DNA of 64,000 bases, from the NCBI RefSeq assembly GCF_002865645.1, contig NW_020194589.1, forward strand, positions 2,145,750 through 2,209,749, written 5' to 3'. How positions within the stretch are numbered: the stretch's first letter is position 1; every line of letters begins with the position of its first letter. The DNA is from Hyaloscypha bicolor E. Lineage: Eukaryota > Ascomycota > Leotiomycetes > Helotiales > Hyaloscyphaceae. The notes beneath the pieces were generated by a model that ran no database searches, had not been told where the DNA came from, and saw nothing but the letters and a program-made list of their open reading frames with translations. Position numbers and translations under genes: made by a program. Positions 25,202 to 37,810 of the stretch are shown in pieces.

Positions 25202-25992
25202 ATCTTGGATGGTAGATTGTTTATAGGGAACCGTTCCTGTGTATTTATCGCTATTAAGCATGGATGGCCTTCCGAGTCGAGGCGTTATGCACGCATGATT
25301 TTCTTTGTAGCAGACAAATAAATAAATGATGTGACTGAACATCCCTAACCAGCCCTTCTCCCGCTTCGTCGTGAAGTGAAGCGATCAAAAATGTGTGAAC
25401 TCAATTCGATTTCATGATTCACTTCGCTTTTGACTTGGCCTTAATAGATTGAGGCAATTATTTTCTTTGCTAAGAGTTGATCCAGTCGTAAGCTTACGCA
25501 AGTAAGTTTCTTGGATATACACTTGAGTCAAAGTTGTATGTGCCCGGCCCTAACCACTACTGAGGTAACGGTTTAGAAGTGATACTCCGCCACAGATAAC
25601 GAGCGAGAGCTAGTTTCTGGGTCCTCTTGGATTTCTTTTGCCATTTGGAGTCTTGTTATTATTGTGATCTGGTTCCGTTGGGATTCTTGCACCTGTTTTG
25701 GCAGCCCCCCACTGCTGTTAGCGAGGTCGGCTTTATCTTCAAATACTTGGAATCCTCAAGGGTCTCCTCTCTCGTCGATTTTAACCCAACGAGCCTTTAG
25801 TCTTCTGCCCTCAAAACTTGGGAGATTAGTTTTGTGGTTGGCATTAATTCGTTTACACTTTCAAGAGCCTCTCACCGACAAACACAGGCTCAAAGCTCGA
25901 CATCCTCCTCGAGTTCGATGCCAGCAAGGCCTGGCCCCTAGAATCGGACGCCCAATCTGTTCACCCCGGTCCTCTAATCTCCCAAGCTCATC
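25202..25992. other. Intergenic between NUO51 and the Pex11-type gene
   Basis: Holds the NUO51 3' UTR with a poly(A)-like signal and the promoter of the following gene. No further gene supported. Confidence 0.5.
25317..25326 (+). terminator. Poly(A)-signal-like AATAAATAAA after NUO51
   Basis: Two overlapping AATAAA hexamers about 116 bases after the NUO51 stop, at a position typical for 3' end formation. Fungal signals are degenerate, so this is a candidate only. Confidence 0.4.
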
Positions 25993-26833
25993 ATGAGCTT
26001 CAAGCAAGTCGTACGCTTCACAAACGACGCCGGTACGTTCCATTCCCTTCTCCTCACGTGACTACTCCAAATCTCTTATTGACAAGCCCCTCAGCTGCCC
26101 TAGAGAAGATCCTCAGACTCTCCCAATCGCTCTCCCAAATCCTCGCCGCCTATTCAACTACAGCCGAAGATGCCAAGACCTGGTTGTTGCTAAGAAGACA
26201 GTTTGCTCTCGGTTCGTCCCTTTTCTCAAAATTATTTCCATTTTTCAGCAAGCTGATGGACGTTCGATGTTAGGGAGAAGATATTTCAGGTTCTTCAAAT
26301 TCCTGGATGCCTTTCCGAAGGCTTTTGATAGCTTTTATACTACGGTTGGAGTGATGGGCGTGTTGGAGGTAGGAAAATGGAGTTGTCTTGGTGCTTATCT
26401 GTTTTTAGAGAGTTTGACCATTGTGAGTGTTCTGAGATGATCCTTTGGGGACCGGGTACTGATGGAGGAATAGTTGGACACGATGGGAGTTTGGCCTTCG
26501 CCGTGGGCGGAGTCGTGTCTGGTTGAAGGGAACAAGTTTTGGTTTTACTCGCTCGTGTGTTCGATACTTTTGGGTGGGTTGCAACTTTATGCTGAGGGTG
26601 GAGAGGTTGAGGGTGGGAGCGCTGAAAAGGGCAAAGGGAAGAGTCAAGGTGTTCAAGCCCAGAAGGAAAAGCTCGGTGGAATCAGGAGAAGGATGGTGGT
26701 AGATATCTTTGATCTCTTCCTTCCTGGTTTTGTGACTGGGTGGTTAGTGACGACTCAAGCATTTGTTGGATTTGCTAGTGCCGTGAGCACAATTCTTTCG
26801 TCAAAAGATATATGGGATAGATTGCAGAAATAG
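25993..26833 (+). CDS. PEX11: Peroxisomal membrane protein, Pex11 family (Pex11C-like)
   Basis: Exons 25993-26032, 26095-26211, 26274-26422 and 26474-26833 join to 221 codons. The introns (62, 62 and 51 bp) have GT/AG ends. The start MSFKQVVRFTNDA joins AALEKILRLSQSLSQIL, an N-terminal amphipathic helix. RRQFALGRRYFRFFKFLDAF follows and is the best-conserved block of the Pex11 family (PF05648). A hydrophobic segment (FWFYSLVCSILLGGLQLY) and a C-terminal membrane stretch (LFLPGFVTGWLVTTQAF) end the protein. Pex11 proteins bend and elongate the peroxisome membrane before division. The size and the short N terminus fit the Pex11C group better than canonical Pex11, but this subgroup call is tentative. 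The stretch after exon 2's FAL is out of frame unless spliced, supporting the model. Confidence 0.8.
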
Positions 26834-27069
26834 ATATGATATAAGGCATAATGGACCATAACCTTCCAGTATGAGTGAACACCCTCAAGATACAACGAAA
26901 CAAGACGAGACTACCAGTCCTATAGCAGCCTATCCAAGATGATACTAGCCTTCAAACATCACGGCAGGTTTGAATCTCCTTCCTATCCACTCAACCCTAG
27001 GATATCATGACTTCGAACGCTACCTCAAGACCTCAATCACCAAGTCGATATTTGTGTTCTGGGAGAAGC

Positions 27070-27821
27070 CTAAACAAGATCTTCCACTGGTTCTCTCGGC
27101 TCACCAACCTCCACTGTCCTTCCTCTAGCAGAGCCAGCATCAGAGCCGGTAGGTCTACCTGATGGCTGAGCCGAAATGCCTGAATGCGCTGCGATCTTTT
27201 CTGCCACCTTGTTGAGCTTGGCCGAGATTGTGACAGTCAAATTGTTCTTGCGGATAAAGGGAATTGCAAGTAGAATATGCAGAATTCTGTTCAAAACGTC
27301 AGTTAACCAGTAACGATGGTCAAGTGTCACACTTACATAATGATGTAGCCAAAAACGGCAGCCGCGATCCATATTCCACCCCAACTAACAGCGGTTCCAA
27401 CAATAAGAGAAATGGTCAGAGCGAGAGTGATCGCAATATCGATGTACCATGCTGCGTTCGACTTTTCGGGCCCTCGAATATCACCCTTCCAAGACCCGTG
27501 GCGCAGGTGGATAGTGACTTGGAAAACGTCAGAGATGGCGTGATGGATGATCATGGAGAAATCCAGGATCATGATGAAGGCCAGAACGATGTCCGTGGCG
27601 ATGAAGGGAGTATTGCCATCGACGATGAAGATGATGAATGCGATGATCCCCATGACCAAGGACGCCAAACGGAGAACGAGAGCTGGTTTGAATGTTGTGG
27701 AACATGTTGAGGGTGGTTCGGTGTGTCTTGAATTGATGCTGGATATTGAGAGAAGATGCTCCTCGGGAGAGGACTCTTCGTCTGAGTCTTCGTGAGAGAG
27801 GGGAGTATAACGGGGAGACAT
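27070..27821 (-). CDS. Four-TM membrane protein of unknown function
   Basis: Exons 27337-27821 and 27070-27286 join across a 50-bp intron (GTAAGT...CAG) to 233 codons. After an acidic, Ser-rich N terminus (SHEDSDEESSPEEHLLS) come four hydrophobic spans. They are around LASLVMGIIAFIIFIVDG, DIVLAFIMILDFSMII, YIDIAITLALTISLIVG and WIAAAVFGYIIMILHILL, the last formed across the splice. A basic/Ser-rich cytosolic tail ends the protein. The layout resembles small fungal tetraspan proteins (MARVEL-like), but I do not recognise the family. No catalytic motif is visible. Confidence 0.75.
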
Positions 27822-29223
27822 TTTTAAGAACGATTTGAAGAAATTTTCGATTGGAAGATAGGAGTTTCAAGGAGAGATGCGATTAAGCTTTAGAAAATGT
27901 ATTTTGCTTGCGCTTGAAGATGGTTTAAAGCAACTGTGAACTGTGGATGTTACCATTCTAAAATCGAAACATGAAGGGGGGTCCCAAACGCGTCTGCCTT
28001 GGATCTCACCCGTGATCAGCACGACGTCTGGCTTAAGCATTGCCCGGGAGTGGCTTCGCAGACTCCTGGGGCCACAGATATGCATCTCAGTGGGACATAG
28101 CGAGACTCGCAGGGCAAACAATGCTGCCTAGATCTGTTGGACTATGCGAAGGATTTGGGGGAGGGAACTCGCGAGCGGCGCAACTTACTGAGCCACGATT
28201 GGAAGCAACCACGCGAAAAAAATATAATGCTTAGAGAGAGGAGGGGAAAAGATCATCTAATACAGGCAATCACTCGTTATTGTCTGAGAGGATGTGGCAG
28301 TGAATGCTGAGTATGAAGGACGTTGCGAAGAGCACACGCTAGTCCCAGACGATTTCGATTCCTCGGAACCTTGAGAAATTTCTCTGCATCAACTTTTATA
28401 TCTGAGTTAATATATTGTACAGGCCCACCTGTCGGCATTTTGCGGTTTCTTTGATGTCTGAGATGACCAGTCGGCGACTGCTTGGTTCAGGAAACACTCC
28501 AAAATTTCCCTTAGCGCGAACTTTCAGATTGTCTCAGCAACCAGGAAATTTTTTAGATGAAGGGCAAAATCACCTGAGTGGAAAGACTTTTTGCTACTTC
28601 TGTCCTTCTCCCACTTCAGAATTCTCCTTCGAGCAAGAGAGACATCGGGTTGATGAAGCGGCGTCGTCATTCAACTGGTGAGGTTTGTGAAACCTCACGT
28701 CGTGGACATCCTTATTCTCATAGAAATAGTATTCTATTAGCGGCAGTCCTCAAGATGAATCCCAAATGATTTCCCATTGCTAATTTTCCTTCTGAAAAAA
28801 GAGCACCGGTCTGCTTAGCGCCTTTGTCGAAGAACCTAAACTGCAAGCGTCTGATTAGAGCAATACTGGGAATGTGTCGGGCTCCAACAAGATCACAACA
28901 TCAGTACAGAACACGGTTGCTAGAAATGAGGGCTTGTAGGCGATGCTCGATTGTATTGCTTTGTTTTCTTCGTGATCCATGAGCACTAGCATATATCCGT
29001 AGATTGAGCAATACAAAGTGGTATCATATTTAACGCGAAGTTGCGTCAGCTCCCAAAAGCTCTCCAGAGGCAAAAAGCCCGATCGGTTCTCGAAACCGTG
29101 GCAATGCAATTCCAAAAATCAAGCACAGTATACCACCCCCAATGGATTTCAATATTCGTTCTCTTTGCAAGGCAAGACTCATCATACCTCATCTCAACGC
29201 CAAACCATGACCCACAAATCCCT
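27822..29223. other. Intergenic, 1.4 kb
   Basis: Promoter of the four-TM gene and 3' flank of the MER3 gene. Only short ORFs without domain content; no repeat or RNA recognised. Confidence 0.4.
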
Positions 29224-32200
29224 TCAATCAACAAAATCAACAAAGCCTTTCAATTCATTGATCAGATCCGAGTCAAAATCGCTAACCCAATCCGGAATAG
29301 CAGCCTGAGTACCTAGGGAGATAGGTTCGTCCTTCATGACACGACGGTGCTTCGCTTGCTGGAATTCAGGAGTTGTCGAGCGATCTCGCTTAAGCGAATC
29401 CTGCACAATAGGGGTTGACTTCGGTTCATTCTTGAGAGCGTCCTTCGTTGGGGAAGAGATAGTCGGCTTCTTTGGAGTTTCGTTGTAGAAAGCGTCGAAG
29501 TCGAAGACGCCATTCGCGAAGCTCGAGTCGACTTTAGAGCTTGGCGCGTCAATCATCGCGGTATCGGCCAGCGCAAGCATTTCGGCTTCTGAGCTCGCGA
29601 GAGAGTTGTCTGGAAATGAGGACGGTGCTGTATGCTCCCCCGGGAGATTGAAAGACTCGAATAGATCCGGACTTGGGTTTCGATCCAGCGAGATATGTGC
29701 CATCTCAGACGGAGACGGGAATTCGTCGTCATCAGAATCTGGGGATCCGAAGGTGTCCCCGATGTTATCGCCTTTGTGGAGAAACGGGAGATCAGGATCC
29801 TTGCCACTGGCGTAGGAGAATGTTGGCTTCTCTTTGGGAAGTCTGATAGGCTTGTCGGATTGAACGCTCATATGAAGGTTGTGCAATTTCCGATAGTCTC
29901 GTGGGGCTAACTTTGCGTAAGTGTTCGGTTCGAGATCTTGAGCCAAGTCAACTATCTCAACATCTGCTGAGTCGGACAGTGTCTCATCCTTGAGCTTAAG
30001 TTTGAATTTCGAGGCTACTTTCTCTGTCTGCTCTCGGGTTAATGCTGAAATAAACGAGGAGGATTCACTGACCTTGGGTTTTTGAGTTGTACCAGAACCG
30101 AAGCCACTGACGTTCCCTCCCGTTTTCTTCTCCTTTCTCGGCTTGTCGAGCCCTTCATGACAACACCTATGTTTGCACTGCTTACCATTCTTGAGAATTT
30201 TACCATCCGCGCAGTCGTGGCTGCAGGTCCATTTTCCGTTCGCCATCTGGACTGATGGAACGAAGGTCGCCTGCTTTTGTCCTTTCTTTGACTTTGTAGA
30301 TTTGGGGATTTCGAGGTCATCAATGTCTTCAAACTCGTCGGAACCATAGCCACGCTCAACTGGCTCAATACTTTCGATGACAGCCAACATATCATCATCC
30401 TTCAGATCGTCTCCTCCAAACTCGTCTGCGTCGTCAAGAGGAGCCTTCTTTTCGGTCGTTGACGGTTGGTTATTAGGCTTCAGACGAGTTGCTGGTGCTG
30501 GGAAAGCGAACGCAGGAAGGTTGTGCTTGAGCACACAGGATCGAATTGTGCCTACTATCTCCTCACAGGCTACCCAACATTTGATCTCCTCATCGGGGCC
30601 TGATAGCTCGACGTGAAATTTGATTTCGCAGCCCTTTTCCAGCTTCATAATGTTGCACCGCCAAAAATGGACAAGCTTGCCGTCAGTTGTCTCAGCCATG
30701 AAAGTCAACGAAGGCTTCTTGCCCTTCCAGACCGGAGTCTTGTCGTTTTTGTAGGAGAGTACAACCTTCACACTCAATTTTGGGTTTTGGCCTGGCTTTG
30801 AGGGTGCTCTCCCCACAATCTCAGAACTTACGGACAAGTTGGGAAAACCCATCAGGATGTCCTTCGTCTTTCTTCCATATGGAGGATTCTTGCTCAGAAT
30901 TCGTTCGATAGTTGAAGTATCCTTCTGCATGAGCTTTTCGACGCTGTTGATATCATTGTTTACAAGCTTTCGGACCGCCGCAGGACCGACTTGTGGGATT
31001 TGTCTCAATTGAAGATTTGAATTCTCCCAAAACTCGGCAACGAGACTCCGAGCTAGATCGAGGGCGTGTCTGGTAGAAACGGCGTCGCAGTCAAATGCTT
31101 TGCAGTCGATGACGCATCGAATCAGACGATGAACACGGTCAAATATGATGCCTTTGTCAGTTAGGAACTGTCGGCGGACCACCGCAAAGTCCTTGTCCGT
31201 TGCATGATCAATGCCCCCAAGTTGGGTTTGGATCATCAACGATATCTTGTGCGCGGTAGTGGACACTGTCTCCTTGATTGGATATTTAATAAAAGGAGAC
31301 TTATTGAATTCTCGCAGAAAGGGTCTCTCTTGTGGCTTCATTCGAAGGTCTTTGAATTCAGCTGCCTGGCAAATAATATGAAGCTTCGATGGTCAGCAAG
31401 AAGTCACCTGGATTCAGCAAGGTCACTTACAATCTGCTCAGTTTTTGCCTGTGGTGGTATACTCAAGAGTAACTTCATCGTATCAAACTGTATCATATAG
31501 CGAGACATTGCCTCACCATATTCTGAACAGCTGAAGCGCTCCGCATCGGTGACCAGATTAGATTCTTGAAGAAGTTTGAGATCTCGCTCGCAGACCTCTT
31601 CCAGTCTCTTGTCAGCATCTCCGTCGGGGTTGGTTCCGTCAATCTTGTAATATTTGGGATTCTGTCTCATTCGTACGTTTAGGAACGTCCCAGAAATCCA
31701 TTGTTTTGCTCCGTAAAGATTCTTAATAGAGCCAAGACTGATCTCAGAGTTCAAGTGTTCGATCAAGTTGAGATGCAGGGTACTCTCCAAGACATCCTGG
31801 CCTGAAATCATTTTCTTGTACTTCTCTGATTTGTCCGATCGCGTCATGATTACTGCAATTGCACTGTCATCGAATTGAGGACGGCCTGCTCTTCCAAGCA
31901 TCTGCATGACCTCCAAATCGGAATACTCAGCTAGGTGCCCGTCTTGAAATCCAACAGTGCCTTTCAACACCACAAGGTGACAAGGGAGATTGACCCCCAT
32001 AGCGAGCGTGGAAGTACAGCAGATAAGGCTGATGTCACCCTTGAGGTAGGCGGTCTCGACTGCATGACGGTCTTGAGGGTCAAGGCCAGCGTGGTGGAAG
32101 GCAACACCACATCCAACCAGCTGTTGTAACTCCTTGCTGCCAACCCGAATCGTTTGCACAGGTGCTGGCCAAGCTCGATCTACCACCCGTTGTCGTGTCC

Positions 32201-34023
32201 ACCATTCTGCTAACATAGCTGCAGTCCCCTCAACGGATTTTCGTGTAAAGCAGAAGACCATGATTGGCTTCTTGTGAGTATGCTTCTGGACCAACGACGT
32301 AAGCTTGCCATCAAGAAGTTTATCAAATGCGAAATCGTTCATCATGCCTTCGTAGCCGTAAACATGTTTCTGCAATTTGACAGGTCTAAAATCTTCTCCA
32401 AATGTCTCTCGATGAGCTGGAAGATGTGTGTTGGTGTGGTCCTTGCCGAGCCAGATGGCAATGTCGTGGGAATTTGGTACGGTAGCACTGAGAGCTACAA
32501 AGCGGACATCAGCTCCCATCGTCTTCATACGAGAGACAACTGCTTCCAGAGTGGCACCGCGAATGTCCTTCAGGACGTGCACCTCGTCGATCAGAAAGAG
32601 CTTCACCAGATGACACAGCTTGTGATGATCTACCCATCTGCGTGTGATGCTATCCCATTTTTCGGGTGTAGTAACAATGATCGAGGCAACCTTCACTCGA
32701 GCCATTTCAGCTTGAGTCGTGTCTCCGGTCAGCTCCGCACACTGAAGGTTGAGGTGGCTGAACTTCTTTTGCCAGTCTCTCATACGCTCAGCACATAGAG
32801 ACTTTGTAGGGGCCTGGTAAACAATCTTGAATGTTCCCGAGCCGTGTCCTTCCACAACTCTACAAATCGCTAGTTCAAGAAGGGCAGTTTTTCCACTGCC
32901 AGTGGGAGCTGAAACAACAACATTCTCGTTGGTTCTATAGATAGGTGCAAAGCATTTTGACTGGACCGCGTTGAAGAGCTCATAGGGAAAGACTTGACGG
33001 AATCGATCGGGGAGATCGTGTGGAGATATGAGTTGGATCCCGTGTGCCATTGGGGGAGCATGTCCAAGTGCAAGAGTTTGCGGTGTGCCTCTATCAGCAA
33101 CATGATTCCCTCGTCGGGGAGTCTCAGGGAATGATGGTTTTAGAAAGTGATCTTCAACTTGTGTATATGTGGAGGGAGCAGCCCTACGGTTCGAAGCACG
33201 ACGAAGGCTGATTCTCTCGGTAGGACTAGAGCCATGAGCAGCTGGAGGCGAGGATACTTCTGATACCTGGGCGGATGGGCTATACACAAATCCACCTAAA
33301 ACGTTAGCGTTGCTTAAGTTATAAACAGAGGAAAGTAGCCAAAGACTCACTCAAGTTAAATGGTGGAGTAACCTGTTGTCTCTGAGGCTGAAGCCGGTTG
33401 ATCCCACTTGGGTGGCGGCGATGGAAGAAGTTGGGTGGTGCTGGCTCTGTCTGCAATGGTGGCACCGACTTTTGTATCAACATAGCATTTGCCAGATGGT
33501 CTATTGAATCCAGAGACTGAGAATTGGGGTGCCGTTGCGAAAACAAGGTGCTTCTCTGAGGTGCCGTTGGTTCTGACTGCTGCATCATATTTGGCCTCGG
33601 TAGTGCTGGGTTCATGGGTGCTCCTTCACGCAAGTTCTGTGTAAACCTAAAGTGGTTATCGGCATTGCTAAGCGTTCTTGGTTCTTGATCGGGCTGATTG
33701 TATATATTTCGAGGGGCGAGCGAGACCCTGTTGGAGCCTGTAAAAGGAGGTGGGTGGGTGTGATATGGGCCATCTAACTGAACTCGGTCTGAAGTAGAGA
33801 ATTTGTAAGGAGATAATGCACAATAAGATGAGGGTAACTGACCAAATTCATTGAAAGAAGTATGTTCTTGTGGTGGCCGCACTGGTCCAGCCCTGTAGCT
33901 CCAATCCACAGGTTGTCGCTCCTCGGAAACGTAGGTGAACTCTCCCTCTTGCGCCCTGTTGTTGTTCATTCCAGCAGCATTGTCAACAATGCGTTGGAGA
34001 TGCGGATCAAGACGTCGATCCAT
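29224..34023 (-). CDS. HFM1: Meiotic ATP-dependent DNA helicase Mer3/HFM1
   Basis: Exons 33351-34023, 31431-33295 and 29224-31365 join to 1559 codons. The introns (55 and 65 bp) have GT/AG ends. The SF2 (Ski2-like) helicase core begins near residue 310 with PDRFRQVFPYELFNAVQSKC. It shows Walker A APTGSGKT (about 355), the box FLIDEVHVLKD (about 458), SATVPN, HHAGLDPQDRH and the MQMLGRAGRPQFD motif VI. A winged helix follows, then a Sec63-type region (from about 890) with the ratchet helix QIPQVGPAAVRKLVN. A zinc-knuckle-like block, WTCSHDCADGKILKN then CKHRCCHEG, lies at about 1226-1255. This order is specific to Mer3/HFM1. The enzyme extends D-loops and promotes interfering crossovers in meiotic prophase. 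Start at MDRRLDPHLQRIVDN (34023) is preferred; an ATG at 34110 is in frame. A 54-bp in-frame stretch (33789-33842) with intron-like ends may be spliced out. Confidence 0.93.
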
Positions 34024-34788
34024 TTTGGGATGTTGAAGTCCAGAGCACGACGACGGCTGACAGCGCAGATTAGGTTGAGGAGGGATGGAAAAAGCAGGAA
34101 GGAAAGACACTGGTATGCCGTAGGTCCCTCCAAGAGCAATTCAGTGGTGGCAGAACCTGCCCATGGAATGAAAGCACGAGTGTAGAGGATAGGAGATGGG
34201 TTTGGGAAAGCGAATGTAGAAGTAGGAACAATTAAGCGAGGTGCTTTCCGAAAATTCCAGGAGAGGAGGTGTTGTAGAAAAGGTCAACTCCTGGACTAAG
34301 GAACGACCACCTGCTTTAATTGCATCCTTATCAAGATATCATCTAGCGATGGCCATTCCTCTTAAACTCGAGACAGCTTGAAGCTGAGACTGTCTCAGCT
34401 GTTGAATCTAGGAAGCAGACAGCGGACAGGGCCGAGTTCTTGGTTTGCATGACCTTCAAAATTTCGAAAAATTGGCTTCATATACAGAAAATGAAGAGTC
34501 TATAGCCGATACTGTAGAAATGGGTACTACTTTCCTCTATGCATCACGTGGCCGTTAACACGTTCAGCTCATGCAATATCCCCTGTCTACCAGTAGCCAA
34601 TGCTAACCAAAGGATCTCCGGAATACCAGAGTCTTCAACCATCAACGCCTCATATGCTACCAGCATGGAACATGGACCTTCCCATATTTTGACGACATTT
34701 CTCGTTTCATTCCCAAACCATGTGCTTGAGCACCCGTCCTATTGGCTCGTTTTGTATTTGTACAATTCCTAACCCATCATCAGTGTTT
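34024..34788. other. Intergenic upstream of HFM1
   Basis: Promoter/5' UTR of the helicase gene and 3' flank of the transporter. It holds a palindromic CACGTG at 34545-34550, a possible bHLH-type site. No gene seen. Confidence 0.4.
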
Positions 34789-36412
34789 TCAGTCGCCTCT
34801 CTTTATTTTTCCTCTTGATGAGCCCATCCGTGAATGATGTCTCATGGGCGAGGATGGCCTTGAGGTCGACAATCCAGTATCCCTGAGACCGTCTAACGGA
34901 TCCAATGTCATCCTGAATCGATCCTCCTCGTATTTGGGCGTCATACCGTTGTCAATCGTCGTCTTCTCGTAACTTGCAATGTTTATTGGAGGGGGTCGAT
35001 TCCATTTCCGGTCTGGTCCGCTGTACAGGTACGTAGCAAAGATGACAACTGCAGTGCCAACCACAAACTACATTCCGTTAGCAAAAGAGTACGTTTCGAG
35101 GTAGAAACGAGGAGACATACGTTCAAGGTAACCTGGAATTCGAAGAACCAAACACTGAAAAGGAAGCTCAGAACGATGCTAATCGACGTAGCAAAATTCT
35201 TTGCAATATTGTCGGCGTAATTGATGCACATTGCAACCAACACTCCACCTCCTGCCTGCAAAATGATGGCCGTCCAAACCACTGCATTGTATCCATCGAA
35301 GAACCCGTTCTTGGCGATTTCCTCTCCATCCTTCAGAAAGACGCCAAAAATCAGAGCCGGGAACAACGAATAAAACGATAATTGCACGTTTCTCGTCCAT
35401 ACAGTGACGTGCGTATGTGGCTCCTTCAGAACTTTCTCAAAGTATACACCAGTTAGGCCGCTGATGGTTGCGGCAACCAAGACTGCTGCCAGCCCAATCG
35501 AGTAGTTCATAACCGGTTGCTTGATCCCCAAATCCTCTTCAATGCCCTCGTATGTAGCAGAACGCTTCGTCAGGCCCTCTGTAAGGTCTGCCAGACCCCT
35601 TTTTGTCAACTCCCTCGCCACCTCAGCAGCCCCATTCGTCAATTGTCCTAACTCGTGTAAGGATCGGGGGAAGTAAAATCGAGATTGAGGATCGTCTGCT
35701 GAGTATAATGAGGGGTCGTTTGAAGGTAGTTGTACGATAGCAACTCCAAATGTTAATAACAACAACGCAATCCACCTCCTTGACGACAGTGCTCGACCAA
35801 GCATTGTAACACTGAAAAGAGCTGTTGTAAGGATCTGGGAACTGTCAGCACACCCGTCGCCATCGTGAACACAAAAACCTACCTTCAGCTGATACAAAAT
35901 TTGAAAATGCACCGCTGCAAGATTGCTCACGGCAATGTACTGCAGAGAATTCTGAAGAGTATACAGCGTTGCCGGTATAGCGAGCTTCCACCCGTCACCC
36001 GAGAAAACAGACATGTATAATTGTTCGAAGAGTACTGTCGCTGGGGTCAAAGGGGGCAGCGTCCGTGAGATGTCGTACATTGCAATCGTCAAGCTGACAG
36101 CTAACTTGAGAACTTCGTTGAGAAACACAGCTGTCGAGGTGAAATACCGGTGTCCACCAGCTAGGGGCATTATTCGAGAGTAGTGCATGATCTGCCAGTT
36201 TGTCAATTGATGTGCCCATATTCATGTCCTTCTTCCAGCTGTGTGGAACATTGGGTATACTTACGAGTATAAGGGCGGAATTTTGAAATGTGAGCTATTC
36301 CAAGTCAGTTAAAGGCAAGCTATAAGAAATTTGGAAACAGCCATACCGTGATCAGAGAAATATGCTTCATAGGCACCCCCATCACGGAGGGTGCTTTCTG
36401 CAGTGCGGCCAT
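34789..36412 (-). CDS. Golgi nucleotide-sugar transporter (SLC35A / UDP-galactose transporter family)
   Basis: Five exons (36347-36412, 36265-36294, 35883-36191, 35121-35834, 34789-35067) join to 465 codons. The introns are 52, 73, 48 and 53 bp, with GT/AG ends. The order of family blocks is clear. MKHISLIT and LTFQNSALIL (TM1) are followed by IMHYSR. RYFTSTAVFLNEVLKLAVS comes next, then PATLYTLQNSLQYIAVSNL and HFQILYQLKILTTALFSV, which are typical of SLC35A/Gms1 proteins. Later come the GLTGVYFEKVLK loop and the GGGVLVAMCINYADNIAKNF region. About ten membrane spans are present. A Ser/Arg-rich cytosolic tail follows, longer than in animal homologues. The protein would exchange UDP-sugar for UMP across the Golgi membrane; UDP-galactose is the likely substrate, but UDP-GlcNAc cannot be excluded. 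Exon 2 is only 30 bp. Confidence 0.9.
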
Positions 36413-37810
36413 CGCCAGACCACTGTGTGTCCTCCGGAGGCACTTCCCGCCAAGTTGGAAGGTGCAAATCGCGCGCAAATCAGCAGCAATTGACCCAACA
36501 GCTTCTGACAAGCAAGATAATTTAAAATTGACTGTGGTTTGCCCTCTGTGCAGGCCGGCGGTGTGCGGTGTGCGATGTGCGGTGTGCGGAAAGGACTGGA
36601 GGAAAAAGTTTGGCGGATGATGAGTTGGATATTCTGGCCGTCTGGTTTTAGAGCAAATCGACCACGGCGACCGCGGCAGTCTGGGGTCGGTGCACCATCA
36701 AGGGGGAAGTCGGACGTCCAATCGCTGCAGGAACCTGGCTATGGGTGTGGCTGGTGGAACGCGCGCATCGAGAAAAGGAGAACGGGCCGGACGGGGGCGC
36801 TGTGGAGTCGAAATCGAAATTCAATACACTAAGGTTATTGTTCGTTCGTTTCGGCTCTCGTCACTGCAGTTAAGGTTAAGGAGAGGAGAGGAGAGGAGAG
36901 GAGATTAATATTTAGTTCAGCAAACTTTCCCCCCAAGTAACGGGCTGGCCGTAGAACAATGATAGGAGAAAACTCTTTTCTCACTGAACAGCGGATGTTT
37001 CGATGCCTTCTCCAATGCGAAACCGCGCTCGTGATCCGCTTTCGTGCCCAAGCTCGTAGTTTGATGGTCACATGTGTGCATAACGGCCTGTCCACGTCTC
37101 GAGAAAGGTTCTTCCTGCGTGGTCCAATCCCGTGGAGCAGCATGCGAAATCATGACGACGAATCTGACGGGATGGCAGAGATCAGATGGCATAATGGTGA
37201 TGATGCTCACAAGACAGCTTGTTGTTCCGACTTGGACGGTGGGAGGGCCATGCCGGGTCAGCTGTGGGTGGGATCGAGATGGCTTCCCGGACGCCACACT
37301 TTGAGCAGATCTGTGGAGAGGCTTGCCAAGACATGGATCAAAGTAATTGCGTGCCTAAAAGCTTCGTTCTGGGAATCTGGGGCATGGTCCTCACCCAGCT
37401 CTCTCTCATTGACTTGAACAGTAACCGTGGATATGAACGCTTTGTGAAATGTTGAGCACCGGGAAATCCTCTCAACCTGTCTTTTTGTGTCTGCCAAAAT
37501 AATACGTGGAATTCCTTCCCAGACCCAGGCAACTGTGCCTCCGCTCTCCCACGATTTCTTCAGGAGTGGCCACCATCACGCGCGGCCAAATTTTCTGTTC
37601 TCAGTGCGTGAGGGAGTAGAGGACGCTCTCCAAGGGCACAGTGTGTATTGTATTATGTGATATAGACAGACTGCCACGGTTTCCCGACACACCAATCCCG
37701 CCCAAGACTCCCATCTTCCCTTCCTTATAAATGCCAAAATATGGGTATAAATGCAGATCATTATCGACAAAGGAAACTGGTGTGTAGAATGCTCGCTCAA
37801 CCCCATTACC
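36413..37810. other. Intergenic, 1.4 kb
   Basis: Promoter of the transporter, including a GAGAG repeat, and 3' flank of the Ser-rich gene. The longer ORFs (for example 36959-37417) overlap on both strands and show no domain. Confidence 0.4.
36881..36904. repeat. Pentanucleotide microsatellite (GAGAG)n
   Basis: Almost five head-to-tail GAGAG units about 470 bp upstream of the transporter start. Purine-rich on the + strand. Confidence 0.85.
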
